A stretch of 39,239 bases of DNA from UMGS1370 sp963557065 (GTDB lineage Bacteria; Bacillota; Clostridia; Lachnospirales; Lachnospiraceae): assembly GCA_963557065.1 (NCBI GenBank), contig CAUWCT010000013.1, positions 1 to 39,239 of the forward strand. The letters are read 5' to 3'. Shown here one piece after another: positions 1 through 7,845 of this stretch. A program made the position numbers and the translations under genes. The notes beneath the pieces were generated by a model. That model saw only the letters and a list, made by a program, of their open reading frames with translations, had not been told where the DNA came from and ran no database searches. Within the stretch, counting starts at the first letter, position 1. Every line of letters begins with the position of its first letter.

Positions 1-146
1 AAAGAAAAGTCTCCAATAGTCTTTTCCAAATATCGACATTATTCGACAATATACGCCTGAAAATAGAAATCTTAATTCTTTTTATGGATAGTATGGGAAA
101 CAGATAATAAAATTATTCGCAGGGAAGATTTTTGACCTTTTAAGGA

Positions 147-180
147 TAAAAAATAGCCGTCATTTGTAATCATGACGGCT
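147..180 (-). terminator. Rho-independent terminator of the lacI-type/epimerase unit
   Basis: Read on the minus strand, the 9-bp arms AGCCGTCAT and ATGACGGCT (172-180 and 155-163) form a hairpin followed by a run of T (complement of the A run at 148-153). It lies just after the stop of the minus-strand epimerase gene. The 146 bases to its left are AT-rich and show nothing I can assign. Confidence 0.8.
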
Positions 181-207
181 GAACGTGAACAAGACAGTAT
201 ACCAGGT

Positions 208-1089
208 TTACAGCGCCTTAATAATCAGGCGGTAGCATTTGCTTTCACCAGGCTCCAGTGTCTGGAGGTGGTTTTTGTGAAGAAATTCATCGTCTTCATC
301 GGAGCAGGCTGCGGAGCCGTTCCAGGGCTCTACGCATACATAAGGAGCGCGCTTGTCTGCTGCGGTCCAGAAAGCAACGGTATCATAATCCGGATATGCG
401 ACATGAATCCCCTTTCCGGTAGCCGGATTTTTCACAGATACGGCTCTGGAAACAGGTTTGTCAAACCAGATGGCATCATTAAGCAGAAGATCATAACTTA
501 ATGGAACTTGAATACCGTCGCCGGGAAACGGTTTATATCCGCTCATGTCAAACTGACTGTTGGCGCTGTCAAAGGCGCGGTAGCCAACCGTTTCTTTTTT
601 CTCGAATTCCAATACATAGTCTTCAAACTGTTCCCCTTCTTTTAATGGACAGATAAAACCAGGATGGGTGCCGATAAAGAAAGGAAGTTTGGTGGAATCG
701 GTATTTTTCACCCGGCATTCCATAGTCAGCGCGCCGTCATTTAAAGAATAGGTAACTTCCAGACAGAAAGAAAACGGGTAGATTGCCTTTGTTGCGTCTG
801 AATCCGACATGGAAAGGGTAACCTGAGACGGACTCTGGGATACAGTCTCAAACTCTGTGGTTTTTACAAAACCATGGAGCGGGATTTCATACCAGGAACC
901 ATTAATTTGGGTTTTGCCGTTTCGTACCCTCCCGACAACAGGAAAGAGAATAGGCGAACAGTTGGCCCAATAAGCGGGATCTCTCTGCCAGATGTATTCC
1001 TGACCCTGTGCATCCTGATAGGAAATCAACTGTGCCCCCAGGCTGTCAATAGAAGCAGATGCCTTGCAGTCTTTGATGGTAAAAATCAT
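208..1089 (-). CDS. Aldose 1-epimerase family protein (LacX-like mutarotase)
   Basis: A 293-residue protein of the galactose mutarotase fold, which interconverts alpha and beta anomers of a free sugar in the cytoplasm. The sequence has the family's N-terminal GAQLISY segment, a WQRDPAYW stretch, the LFPVVGRV segment and the HGF motif near residue 73, a GTHPGF segment that carries the expected catalytic His, and CVEPWNG near the C-terminus. This layout fits the LacX-like branch rather than classical GalM. The start is supported by AAGGAGG about 10 bases upstream. It is the second gene of a minus-strand pair, 34 bases after the LacI-type regulator, so it probably belongs to the same regulon as the divergent transporter operon. 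A mutarotase next to a sugar isomerase and aldolase suggests preparation of a free hexose. The exact substrate cannot be read from the sequence. Confidence 0.88.
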   Translation of the reverse strand: MIFTIKDCKASASIDSLGAQLISYQDAQGQEYIWQRDPAYWANCSPILFPVVGRVRNGKTQINGSWYEIPLHGFVKTTEFETVSQSPSQVTLSMSDSDATKAIYPFSFCLEVTYSLNDGALTMECRVKNTDSTKLPFFIGTHPGFICPLKEGEQFEDYVLEFEKKETVGYRAFDSANSQFDMSGYKPFPGDGIQVPLSYDLLLNDAIWFDKPVSRAVSVKNPATGKGIHVAYPDYDTVAFWTAADKRAPYVCVEPWNGSAACSDEDDEFLHKNHLQTLEPGESKCYRLIIKAL

Positions 1090-1123
1090 AGTAACTCATC
1101 CTCCTTATATAAAAATCATAGCA

Positions 1124-2143
1124 TTAACCTCTGTATCTGCCGCAGCTTTCTCTGCTGGCAAGATAAAAGGGAAGGTTCATCTTTACAGGAAGGCGGTGTC
1201 CGCCCTCAATTCGGTCAATCAGGATTTTGGCAGCCATCTGTCCAAGTTCCTGGGTTGGAATATGGATAGTAGTCAGCATGGGAGTCAGGTATTGGGCTGT
1301 GTCAATGTCATCAATACTGATAACAGAAATATCCCTTGGAATCTGCAGATCACTTTCCTGAAATGCGTGCATGGCCCCGATAGCAGTAATGTCATTGCTG
1401 CAGAACACTGCGCTGATATCTGCGCGGCGTTCCAACAACAGCTTTGCTCCCCGGTATCCGTCTTCAGAAGAAAGCTTTACATCTGCAACATATTCTTTGC
1501 GAAAGGGGACCCGGCGGCGGCTTAAGGCCTCACAGTACCCGGCATACCGTTCTTCACAGGAGGTTTCCCCAATATAGCCGATGCGGGTGTGGCCAAGATT
1601 GATCAAATGCTCTGTAACAGTAATGGCAGCCTGTTTTCCCTCACAGATAATCTGGTCGTAATTTGCATCCAGACTGTTGAGTCCTGCATAGACAATGTTG
1701 TTGAAATACTGGCGGAGAAACTTTAACGTCTGTTTATCGCACCGCCCAAGAACCGCAATTCCGTTGACATTGTTGTCTGAAATCAACTGGTAAGTGGAAG
1801 GATTGTTGATATCAAAGGAACTGAACGAATATTTGAGTATATAATTATGAAGAAATGCTTCCTGCTCAATGCTGCGGGCCAGGGAACTGAAAAACATATC
1901 CGTCATGGTATTGGAAGTACGGGCAAACAGGCAGGCAATGGAACGGGATTTGCACTCGGAAGGAGAGGATTTTCCCTGCTTTAAGTTCTGGGCGGCAGAA
2001 TTGGGGGTATAGCCGGTACGGCGGACGATCTCCCAGATGCGCTCCTGGACTTCTTTGCTTGCTGCTTTGGAATTGTTATTGATTACGCGGGATACAGTGG
2101 AGACGGAAACCCCGGCTTCTTTTGCGATTTCTTTTAATGTCAT
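1124..2143 (-). CDS. LacI/GalR family transcriptional regulator
   Basis: A 339-residue sugar-responsive repressor. The N-terminus MTLKEIAKEAGVSVSTVSRV is a textbook LacI helix-turn-helix with hinge helix, followed by the periplasmic-binding-protein-like effector domain (GYIGETSCEERYAGY near residue 190, FCSNDITAIGAM near 245, ISVISIDDID near 270). Residues 55-65 (KQGKSSPSECK) form a slightly longer linker than usual. The start has AAGGGGGAGG directly upstream. The gene is divergent from the ABC importer operon. The 207-base gap carries two CAAACGTTTG palindromes, the core expected for a LacI-type operator, so it probably controls both directions. The effector is unknown; by context it is the sugar handled by the neighbouring epimerase, NagB-like protein and aldolase. 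Confidence 0.93.
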   Translation of the reverse strand: MTLKEIAKEAGVSVSTVSRVINNNSKAASKEVQERIWEIVRRTGYTPNSAAQNLKQGKSSPSECKSRSIACLFARTSNTMTDMFFSSLARSIEQEAFLHNYILKYSFSSFDINNPSTYQLISDNNVNGIAVLGRCDKQTLKFLRQYFNNIVYAGLNSLDANYDQIICEGKQAAITVTEHLINLGHTRIGYIGETSCEERYAGYCEALSRRRVPFRKEYVADVKLSSEDGYRGAKLLLERRADISAVFCSNDITAIGAMHAFQESDLQIPRDISVISIDDIDTAQYLTPMLTTIHIPTQELGQMAAKILIDRIEGGHRLPVKMNLPFYLASRESCGRYRG

Positions 2144-2213
2144 GGCCCTCCCCCTTTACGTTTTATAGCATCAGTATACTGGAAAAACAGGGAAAAATCC
2201 ATGACTATTTTAC

Positions 2214-2259
2214 TCAAACGTTTGATTAAAAAGATTGAGCAGTATTGCACAAACGTTTG
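2214..2259. promoter_or_regulatory. Paired LacI-type operators
   Basis: Two identical 10-bp palindromes CAAACGTTTG lie at 2215-2224 and 2250-2259, centres 35 bp apart. The first extends to TCAAACGTTTGA. They match the CG-centred palindrome bound by many LacI-family repressors and lie between the divergent LacI gene and the importer operon. A TATACT hexamer at 2294-2299 could be the -10 of the importer operon, but I see no convincing -35. Confidence 0.8.
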
Positions 2260-2350
2260 CGTAAATAGAAAGATACATTTTGTTAAAAGTGTGATATACT
2301 GAAAGCACCGATGAAAATTTTGGTAAAAAATTGAGGAGGAGGAGAGAAAT

Positions 2351-3157
2351 ATGTCCAAAGAAGATAAGAAGAAAAGTGGGGAATCGTTGGATCTTATTTC
2401 TAAAATTCCAAAATGGGGCTGGCTGCTCATATCATTTCTGGTGGCAATGGTTGTGTGGTATTGCTTATCTATTTTTCCAAAAACAGCCAGAAGTTTTCCG
2501 TTTTTCCCAAAAGTGCTGGCTTCTTTGCAGACTGTAATTGAGAGAGGGATTCTCTGGGAAGACTTTTCCAGCAGTATGATTTCTGTGCTTGCAGGTTTTG
2601 CGCTGGGATTTGTGACTGCTGTACCGGCGGCTTTTCTTATGGCATGGTATCGTCCGGTCTGCTACATTGTAGAACCATGGATTCAGTTTATCCGTAATAT
2701 CCCGCCTTTGGCATATACTCCGCTGATTGTTATTTCAGCAGGTGTAGGCCGCAAACCGCAGATTATCGTTATCTGGCTGGCTACATTCTTGATTATGGCG
2801 GTTACGATTTATCAGGGTGTGCGCAATGTGGACGAGACGCTGATTAAGGCGGCAAGAGTATTGGGTGCAAAAGACAAAGATATTTTTGTTAAAGTTATCT
2901 TCCCGGCAACAACGCCATTTATTGTAACAGCAGTTCGTCTTGGGGTTTCCGTAGCGCTGACCACTCTGATTGCAGCAGAATCTACAGGAGCCGTTGCCGG
3001 TCTGGGAATGAGAATCCGTTCTTTCAGCAACAGTTTCGAGGTAGAGCCGATGCTTTTATACATTATTATTATTGGTATTATCGGTATTACCAGCGAAAAG
3101 CTTATTAAGATGTGGGAGGGGAGGATTACCAGATGGCAAGAGAAGAGAGACCAGTAA
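2351..3157 (+). CDS. ABC transporter permease, SsuC/TauC type
   Basis: A 268-residue inner-membrane permease of the family that imports sulfonates, taurine, nitrate and related small anions. About six hydrophobic segments are visible, starting at residue 20 (GWLLISFLVAMVVWY). The EAA-type loop that contacts the ATPase reads AARVLGAKDKDIFVKVIFPA near residues 168-187, a family signature. The RBS GAGGAGGAGAG lies just before the ATG. The last 25 bases overlap the ATPase gene, whose ribosome binding site lies inside this coding region, so the two are translationally coupled. The cargo cannot be fixed from the permease alone; sugar enzymes downstream suggest something other than plain sulfur scavenging. 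Confidence 0.92.
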   Translation: MSKEDKKKSGESLDLISKIPKWGWLLISFLVAMVVWYCLSIFPKTARSFPFFPKVLASLQTVIERGILWEDFSSSMISVLAGFALGFVTAVPAAFLMAWYRPVCYIVEPWIQFIRNIPPLAYTPLIVISAGVGRKPQIIVIWLATFLIMAVTIYQGVRNVDETLIKAARVLGAKDKDIFVKVIFPATTPFIVTAVRLGVSVALTTLIAAESTGAVAGLGMRIRSFSNSFEVEPMLLYIIIIGIIGITSEKLIKMWEGRITRWQEKRDQ

Positions 3158-3924
3158 AAGTTAAAATTGATAATGTTGAAAAGATTTATGATGGCCGCAA
3201 GGGCAAGATGGTAGCCTTAAACGGCGTTAGCTTAGATATTCGGGAAAATGAGTTTATCTGTGTGGTAGGACCTTCCGGATGCGGCAAATCCACCTTGTTA
3301 AATATTATTGCCGGTTTGCTGGACGCTACTTCAGGCGCTGTTTATGTAGACGGCAAAAAAGTAGAAGGCACCGGAACAGAGAGAGGCGTCGTATTCCAGC
3401 AGTATGCGCTGTTCCCCTGGCTGACAGTAATTAAAAATGTCATGTTTGGTCTCAAATTAAAAGGTATGAGCGATGAGCAGGCCAGAGAAATAGCCATGAA
3501 GTACATAAAGATGGTAGATCTGGAAGATTTTGTAGACAGTTATCCAAAAGAACTGTCAGGCGGTATGAAGCAGCGGGTGGCAATCGCAAGAGCCTATGCC
3601 GTACAGCCGGAAGTGCTTTTGATGGACGAGCCTTTTGGAGCGTTGGATGCGCAGACCAGAACTCAGCTTCAGAGCGAACTTTTAAAGACCTGGGCAGAGG
3701 AGAAAAAGACCTGTTTCTTTATTACCCATGATGTAGAAGAGGCTATTGTACTGGCCACCAGAGTTATCATTATGAGCGCCCGTCCGGGACGTATCAAAGA
3801 GATTGTAGACATTGACATTCCATATCCCAGAACTCAGGAAACCAAGATGACGCCGGAATTTATCGAATTAAAGAACCGGATTTGGAGTCAGGTATATCAG
3901 GAGTATCTGGAAGTCAGAAAGTAA
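3133..3924 (+). CDS. ABC transporter ATP-binding protein, SsuB/TauB type
   Basis: About 263 residues. It has Walker A GPSGCGKST, the Q-loop FQQYALFPW, signature LSGGMKQR, Walker B VLLMDEPFGALD and the switch His in FFITHDVEEA. The FPWLTV sequence and C-terminal REI-type tail are typical of the nitrate/sulfonate/taurine subfamily. An in-frame GTG at 3112 would add seven residues, but the purine-rich GGGAGGGGAGG at 3115-3125 is better placed to serve as RBS for the ATG at 3133. It powers the permease encoded immediately upstream. Confidence 0.93.
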   Translation: MAREERPVKVKIDNVEKIYDGRKGKMVALNGVSLDIRENEFICVVGPSGCGKSTLLNIIAGLLDATSGAVYVDGKKVEGTGTERGVVFQQYALFPWLTVIKNVMFGLKLKGMSDEQAREIAMKYIKMVDLEDFVDSYPKELSGGMKQRVAIARAYAVQPEVLLMDEPFGALDAQTRTQLQSELLKTWAEEKKTCFFITHDVEEAIVLATRVIIMSARPGRIKEIVDIDIPYPRTQETKMTPEFIELKNRIWSQVYQEYLEVRK

Positions 3925-3975
3925 GGAAGCTATGTTTTACCAAATAAACATATATAATTTAAGGAGGACTTTATT

Positions 3976-5082
3976 ATGAGAAAAATGTTATCAGCCCTTT
4001 TAGCGGCAACTATGGTAGCTTCACTGGCAGCCTGCTCCAGCGGAGATGAGGCGGCAGCCACCACAGCAGCAACGACTGCAGCTACTACAGCAGCAACCAC
4101 TGCTGCAGAGACTGAGACAGAGGCTTCTGAGGCAGAAACCAAGGAAGCAGATGCAGCAGAATCTGAGGCAGCAAAGGACCCGATTACATTAAAAATTGCG
4201 TATATGCCTAACTATGGCAGCTTATGGTCTGTAACCACTGCTGTAAATAAGGGATACTTTGAAGAAGAAGGCATTACAGTAGAGATGGTAGAATTCCAGG
4301 ATGGCCCGACTATCATTGCGGCAATGGAATCCGGCAGCATTGATATGGGATATATCGGCCAGGGCGCACATAAGCTGTGTATCAATGGTCAGGCAAAGAT
4401 CTTTGCGTTATCTCACATCTCCAACGGTGATGCAGTAATCGGCGGACCAAATGTTAAGACCTTAGAAGATTTAAAGGGCAAGAAAGTTGCTTATTCTTCC
4501 GGTACTTCCAGTGAAGATATTTTAAAGATGGGTCTGGATTCCGTTGGTCTGACAATGGAGGATATTGAGGCTGTAGATATGGACGCAGCAGGTCTGGTTA
4601 CCGCTATGATGTCCGGCGGTGTTGATGCCTGCGCTACCTGGTCTCCAAACAGCTTGAAGATTCTGGAAGATACCAACAATACCAAACTGTGCGACAACAT
4701 GACATTTAAAGATACCAGCGTTTCTTTAGCAAGCTGGATTGTAACTCCTAAGTATGCAGAAGAAAATCAGGATAAGATTCTTCGCTTTGCAAGAGCTCTG
4801 TACAAGGCAATGGATTACGCAGCAGATGATCATTATGATGAAGTTGCTCAGTACGTTGCAGATCAGACCAAGACAGAGTATGATTCTGTATACGCACAGC
4901 GCGGCGACGCTGACTGGCTGACCGGCAAAGAAGTTGCAGAGGGAGCAAAGGACGGCACTGTTGAGGGTTACTACAAGACCCAGCAGGAAAACCTGATTGC
5001 AGCAGGCGCTGTTGAAGGCGAAGTTCCGGTTGCAGATTATGTTATGTTAGATTTAATGGCAGAGGCCGGAAACGTACAGTAA
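3976..5082 (+). CDS. ABC transporter substrate-binding lipoprotein, SsuA/TauA/NMT1 type
   Basis: A 368-residue lipoprotein with signal peptide and lipobox SLAAC (lipidated Cys20). A long Ala/Thr/Glu-rich linker (about residues 21-66, repeats of the TTAA type) precedes the binding domain. The domain begins ITLKIAYMPNYGSLW and contains KGYFEEEGITVEMVEF and the LEDLKGKKVAYSSGTSSE segment, as in binding proteins for sulfonates, taurine, nitrate or pyrimidines. It follows the ATPase gene by 51 bases and has RBS AAGGAGG. It should capture the ligand outside the membrane and deliver it to the neighbouring permease. Family membership is clear, the ligand is not. Confidence 0.92.
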   Translation: MRKMLSALLAATMVASLAACSSGDEAAATTAATTAATTAATTAAETETEASEAETKEADAAESEAAKDPITLKIAYMPNYGSLWSVTTAVNKGYFEEEGITVEMVEFQDGPTIIAAMESGSIDMGYIGQGAHKLCINGQAKIFALSHISNGDAVIGGPNVKTLEDLKGKKVAYSSGTSSEDILKMGLDSVGLTMEDIEAVDMDAAGLVTAMMSGGVDACATWSPNSLKILEDTNNTKLCDNMTFKDTSVSLASWIVTPKYAEENQDKILRFARALYKAMDYAADDHYDEVAQYVADQTKTEYDSVYAQRGDADWLTGKEVAEGAKDGTVEGYYKTQQENLIAAGAVEGEVPVADYVMLDLMAEAGNVQ

Positions 5083-5102
5083 CACTGAGCAGATGATAAT
5101 GA

Positions 5103-5150
5103 GAGCGTCGGCCGATTGTGGGTGCACAATGGACGGCGCTCCCCTGTTTT
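5103..5150 (+). terminator. Hairpin with T-run between binding protein and NagB-like gene
   Basis: Imperfect arms GAGCGTCGGCC-GATTGT and ACAAT-GGACGGCGCTC pair around GGGTGC and are followed by CCCTGTTTTT. It could terminate part of the transcription or stabilise the upstream mRNA, lowering expression of the two enzymes downstream relative to the importer. Confidence 0.55.
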
Positions 5151-5182
5151 TGGATGATTCAGGAAATGACGGAGGTTAGAAA

Positions 5183-6004
5183 ATGAGACACGAATATTAT
5201 CAGTACGACAAAGAACAACTTCTTGCAAATCCCAAGATGCCCCTGCGCTGTAAGAAAGATAATGCAGAGGTTTTTAAAGAAATGGCAGATCAGATGATAG
5301 AAGAGATCAAAAGCCACAATGAAAAAGGAGAAAAGACTGTATTTATCTGTCCGGTAGGTCCGGTAGGACAGTATCCATACTTTGTAGACATGGTAAATGA
5401 ACAGAATATTTCCTTAAAAAATGTATGGTTTATTAATATGGACGAGTATCTGGATGATGATAAACACTGGGTTTCCATGGATCATCCCTTAAGTTTCAGA
5501 GGATTTATGGAACGCACCGTTTATTCCAAAATCAAACCGGAACTGGTAATGCCAAAAGAACAGAGAGTATTCCCGGATCCGGAAAATGTTGCCTGCATTC
5601 CGGAACTGATTGAAAAACTGGGCGGCGTAGATATTGCGTTCGGCGGTATTGGCATTAACGGCCATGTGGCATTTAATGAGGCAGATCCGTCCATGACAAA
5701 TGAAGAATTTCTGGCTCAAAAGACCAGAGTGCTGGAGATTTCTCCGGAGACCCGTACTGCCAACGCAATCGGAGATTTTGGCGGCGCATTGGAGGACATG
5801 CCCCATTACTGCGTGACCATTGGTATTTATGAGATTTCTCATGCAAAAAAGATTCGTCTGGGATGCTTCCGCAACTGGCACCGGGCAGTTGTGCGCCGGG
5901 CAGGACATGGAGAGGCGACAGCAGAGTTCCCGGTATCCCTGCTTCAGAGCCATCCGGACATTACCTTGACCTTTACGGATTATGTAGCAGCGTTAGAAGA
6001 CTAA
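5183..6004 (+). CDS. NagB-like sugar isomerase/deaminase homologue
   Basis: A 273-residue member of the glucosamine-6-phosphate deaminase/isomerase family. The family landmarks are NMDEYL (Asp87, Glu88), GGIGINGHVAFNE (154-166), ETRTAN (Arg191) and the C-terminal LLQSHPDI. By my alignment to E. coli NagB several key positions differ. The phosphate-binding GLPTGGTP loop is replaced by CPVGPVGQYP (56-65). Asp141 of the GNDGH motif is Asn159. The phosphate-contacting Lys208 is replaced by His233. His161, Glu166 and Arg191 are kept. This suggests a sugar isomerase or deaminase acting on something other than glucosamine 6-phosphate, or an altered reaction. It lies 25 bases before the aldolase gene with RBS GGAGG. 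Membership in the fold is secure; the substrate is unknown. Confidence 0.85.
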   Translation: MRHEYYQYDKEQLLANPKMPLRCKKDNAEVFKEMADQMIEEIKSHNEKGEKTVFICPVGPVGQYPYFVDMVNEQNISLKNVWFINMDEYLDDDKHWVSMDHPLSFRGFMERTVYSKIKPELVMPKEQRVFPDPENVACIPELIEKLGGVDIAFGGIGINGHVAFNEADPSMTNEEFLAQKTRVLEISPETRTANAIGDFGGALEDMPHYCVTIGIYEISHAKKIRLGCFRNWHRAVVRRAGHGEATAEFPVSLLQSHPDITLTFTDYVAALED

Positions 6005-6029
6005 ATTAAAAATAGACGGAGGATGAATT

Positions 6030-7187
6030 ATGCCATTGATTCCATTACGGCCTCTGATGGAGGCAGCAGTTAAAAACGGTTTTGCACAGGGTGCATTTAA
6101 TGTTAATGCGGTAGCACAGGCGAAAGCAGTTATTGAAGTGCATGAAATGTTTCGTTCCGCAGCGATTTTGCAGGGAGCAGATCTGGCTAACGGATTTATG
6201 GGAGGCCGGACTGACTTTGCCAATGCGACTTTAGAGGATAAAAAAGTCGGCGCAAAAAATATTGCCAATGCAGTAAAAAAATACGGCGCAAATTCTGAGA
6301 TTCCCATTGTTCTTCACCTGGATCATGGAAGAGATTTTGATTCCTGCGTGGCAGCGATTGAAGGCGGTTACACATCCGTTATGATCGATGGTTCCTCTCT
6401 TCCTTATGAGGAGAACGTAGAACTGACCAGAGAAGTGGTAAAATATGCCCATGCAAGAGGAGTCAGCGTAGAAGGTGAATTAGGTGTGCTGGCAGGCGTG
6501 GAGGATCACGTATTTTCTGCGACATCTACATACACCAATCCTTTGACCGCAGTAGATTTTTTCAAAAAGACAGGAGTGGACGCCCTGGCGATTTCTTATG
6601 GAACCATGCATGGCGCTTCCAAAGGAAAAGATGTAAAACTGCGCAAAGAGATTGCAATCGCAATCAGAGAGTGTTTAAACCATGAAGGCATTTTTGGCGC
6701 TCTGGTATCCCATGGTTCCTCTACAGTGCCCAAATACATTGTAGATGAAATCAACGCACTGGGCGGCAATTTAACCAACACCTACGGTATTTCTATTGAA
6801 GAACTGCAGGCTGTAATTCCATGCGGAATTAATAAAATCAATGTAGATACGGACATTCGCCTGGCAGTTACCCGCAATATGAAGGAATTATTTGCAAAAT
6901 ATCCGGAGAAGAGAAACAGCCAGTCCATCGGCGCAATCTATGAATTACTGGAGAGTAAGAAAGACCAGTTTGATCCGAGAGTATTCCTTCCACCGATTAT
7001 GGATACGGTTATGTATGGAATGATTCCGGACGAGGATGTGGCAGCGATTGTGGACTGCGTAGAACGGGGCGTAAAAGAAGTGGTAGGAACTCTGATTGTA
7101 CAGTTTGGTTCCTTCGGCAAAGCGCCTTTAGTAGAGCCGGTTACATTAGATGAGATGATTGAGCGCTACAAAAAAATGGAAAAGTAA
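6030..7187 (+). CDS. Class II (zinc) ketose-bisphosphate aldolase
   Basis: A 385-residue class II aldolase that cleaves a ketose 1-phosphate or 1,6-bisphosphate to dihydroxyacetone phosphate and an aldehyde. Visible sites are HLDHG (96-100, with catalytic Asp98 and zinc ligand His99), EGELG (148-152), GTMHG (zinc ligand His194), SHGSS (zinc ligand His228) and NVDTD (271-275, DHAP phosphate site). The HGSS...P loop and long C-terminal half resemble the type found in cyanobacterial and proteobacterial CbbA/Fba enzymes rather than the short GatY/KbaY type. Because the DHAP site is intact while neighbouring Pgi- and NagB-like proteins have altered phosphate sites, its natural substrate may be a ketose-1-phosphate with a modified C6. 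It is the last gene of the importer operon, with a terminator downstream. Confidence 0.9.
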   Translation: MPLIPLRPLMEAAVKNGFAQGAFNVNAVAQAKAVIEVHEMFRSAAILQGADLANGFMGGRTDFANATLEDKKVGAKNIANAVKKYGANSEIPIVLHLDHGRDFDSCVAAIEGGYTSVMIDGSSLPYEENVELTREVVKYAHARGVSVEGELGVLAGVEDHVFSATSTYTNPLTAVDFFKKTGVDALAISYGTMHGASKGKDVKLRKEIAIAIRECLNHEGIFGALVSHGSSTVPKYIVDEINALGGNLTNTYGISIEELQAVIPCGINKINVDTDIRLAVTRNMKELFAKYPEKRNSQSIGAIYELLESKKDQFDPRVFLPPIMDTVMYGMIPDEDVAAIVDCVERGVKEVVGTLIVQFGSFGKAPLVEPVTLDEMIERYKKMEK

Positions 7188-7200
7188 AACCCTGAAAAAT

Positions 7201-7247
7201 AAAAAGAGCAGTTTTCTCAGACCAGTGTTTGAGAAGCTGCTCTTTTT
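7201..7247. terminator. Bidirectional terminator between convergent genes
   Basis: AAAAAGAGCAG at 7201-7211 pairs perfectly with CTGCTCTTTTT at 7237-7247, and inner bases TTTTCTCA/TTGAGAA extend the stem. The A and T tracts on each side allow it to act for the aldolase gene on the plus strand and the DUF3842-type gene on the minus strand. Confidence 0.9.
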
Positions 7248-7257
7248 CGTGCACAGG

Positions 7258-7671
7258 CTATCTCTGCTCTAAAATGCGTCCGACCTCTTCACAGACAGCG
7301 CGGATAGACTCGCCGAGAGGGACAGTCTGGCATCCGGCGATAAAGTGGTTGCAGCGGTTGGTAGGAATCAGAATTTTGTAAGCGCTGCTGGCAGCAATGG
7401 CATTGGCCATGGCCGGTGTGATTTCTCCAAGGAGGGAGTCGGCCATGACAATGGCAATGGGACCGATTATCACATCTGCATCCCGGCAGGCAACGATAAT
7501 AGGATTTTCACCGGTCGCTCCTAGAGCAGCTCCGGCCTTCATCATAGAGGAAGTGGCGATGCTGTTGGTTCCGATTGCCAGAAGTTCCTGAGAAGGGAAT
7601 GCTTTTTTTAACTGTTCAATGACAGTTCGGCCCATTTTTCCGCCCTGTCCGTCTATTATGACAAGTTTCAT
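7258..7671 (-). CDS. DUF3842 family protein
   Basis: A 137-residue protein of unknown function that I assign to DUF3842. The N-terminus MKLVIIDGQGGKMGR resembles the glycine-rich first turn of a Rossmann-like nucleotide-binding fold. Later segments include GTNSIATSSMMKAGA, a conserved-looking CRDADVIIGPIAIV stretch and PTNRCNHFIAGC with two cysteines. RBS AAGGAG lies eight bases before the ATG. It is convergent to the aldolase gene and divergent from the Pgi-like gene, so it may share that promoter region. No enzymatic role is proposed. Confidence 0.75.
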   Translation of the reverse strand: MKLVIIDGQGGKMGRTVIEQLKKAFPSQELLAIGTNSIATSSMMKAGAALGATGENPIIVACRDADVIIGPIAIVMADSLLGEITPAMANAIAASSAYKILIPTNRCNHFIAGCQTVPLGESIRAVCEEVGRILEQR

Positions 7672-7758
7672 TTACGTATCTCCTTAATTACGATTAAAAA
7701 TGCATGGTTTATTCTATCACTGAACAGGCAGAATGTAAATGATAAAATTTTTATTTAA

Positions 7759-7816
7759 TTTATTTAAATAAAAATTGACATTTCCGGAAAAATGGTGTAT
7801 TATTTATTTAAATGAA
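7759..7816 (+). promoter_or_regulatory. Pgi-like gene promoter bracketed by two 14-bp palindromes
   Basis: TTGACA at 7775-7780 and TATTAT at 7798-7803 are spaced by exactly 17 bp. The palindrome TTTATTTAAATAAA (7759-7772) lies just upstream of -35. A near copy, TTTATTTAAATGAA (7803-7816), begins at the last base of -10. The starts of the two copies are 44 bp apart. They look like paired operator sites; the ROK regulator encoded at 9298 is the nearest candidate to bind them. Confidence 0.75.
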
Positions 7817-7845
7817 TTAAGTAAGAAAAATAGAGGAGGGATACG

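Noticed and set aside
1064..1525. Long frame opposite the LacI-type gene
   Set aside because: Low-complexity mirror of a real gene, no RBS, no recognisable domain.
3112..3132. GTG start for the ATPase gene
   Set aside because: Its codons coincide with the purine-rich ribosome binding site of the better ATG at 3133.
4057..4110. Tandem repeat of Ala/Thr codons in the binding-protein gene
   Set aside because: It encodes the flexible linker after the lipidated Cys, common in clostridial binding lipoproteins. The long frames it opens on the other strand are a by-product of GC-rich alanine codons.
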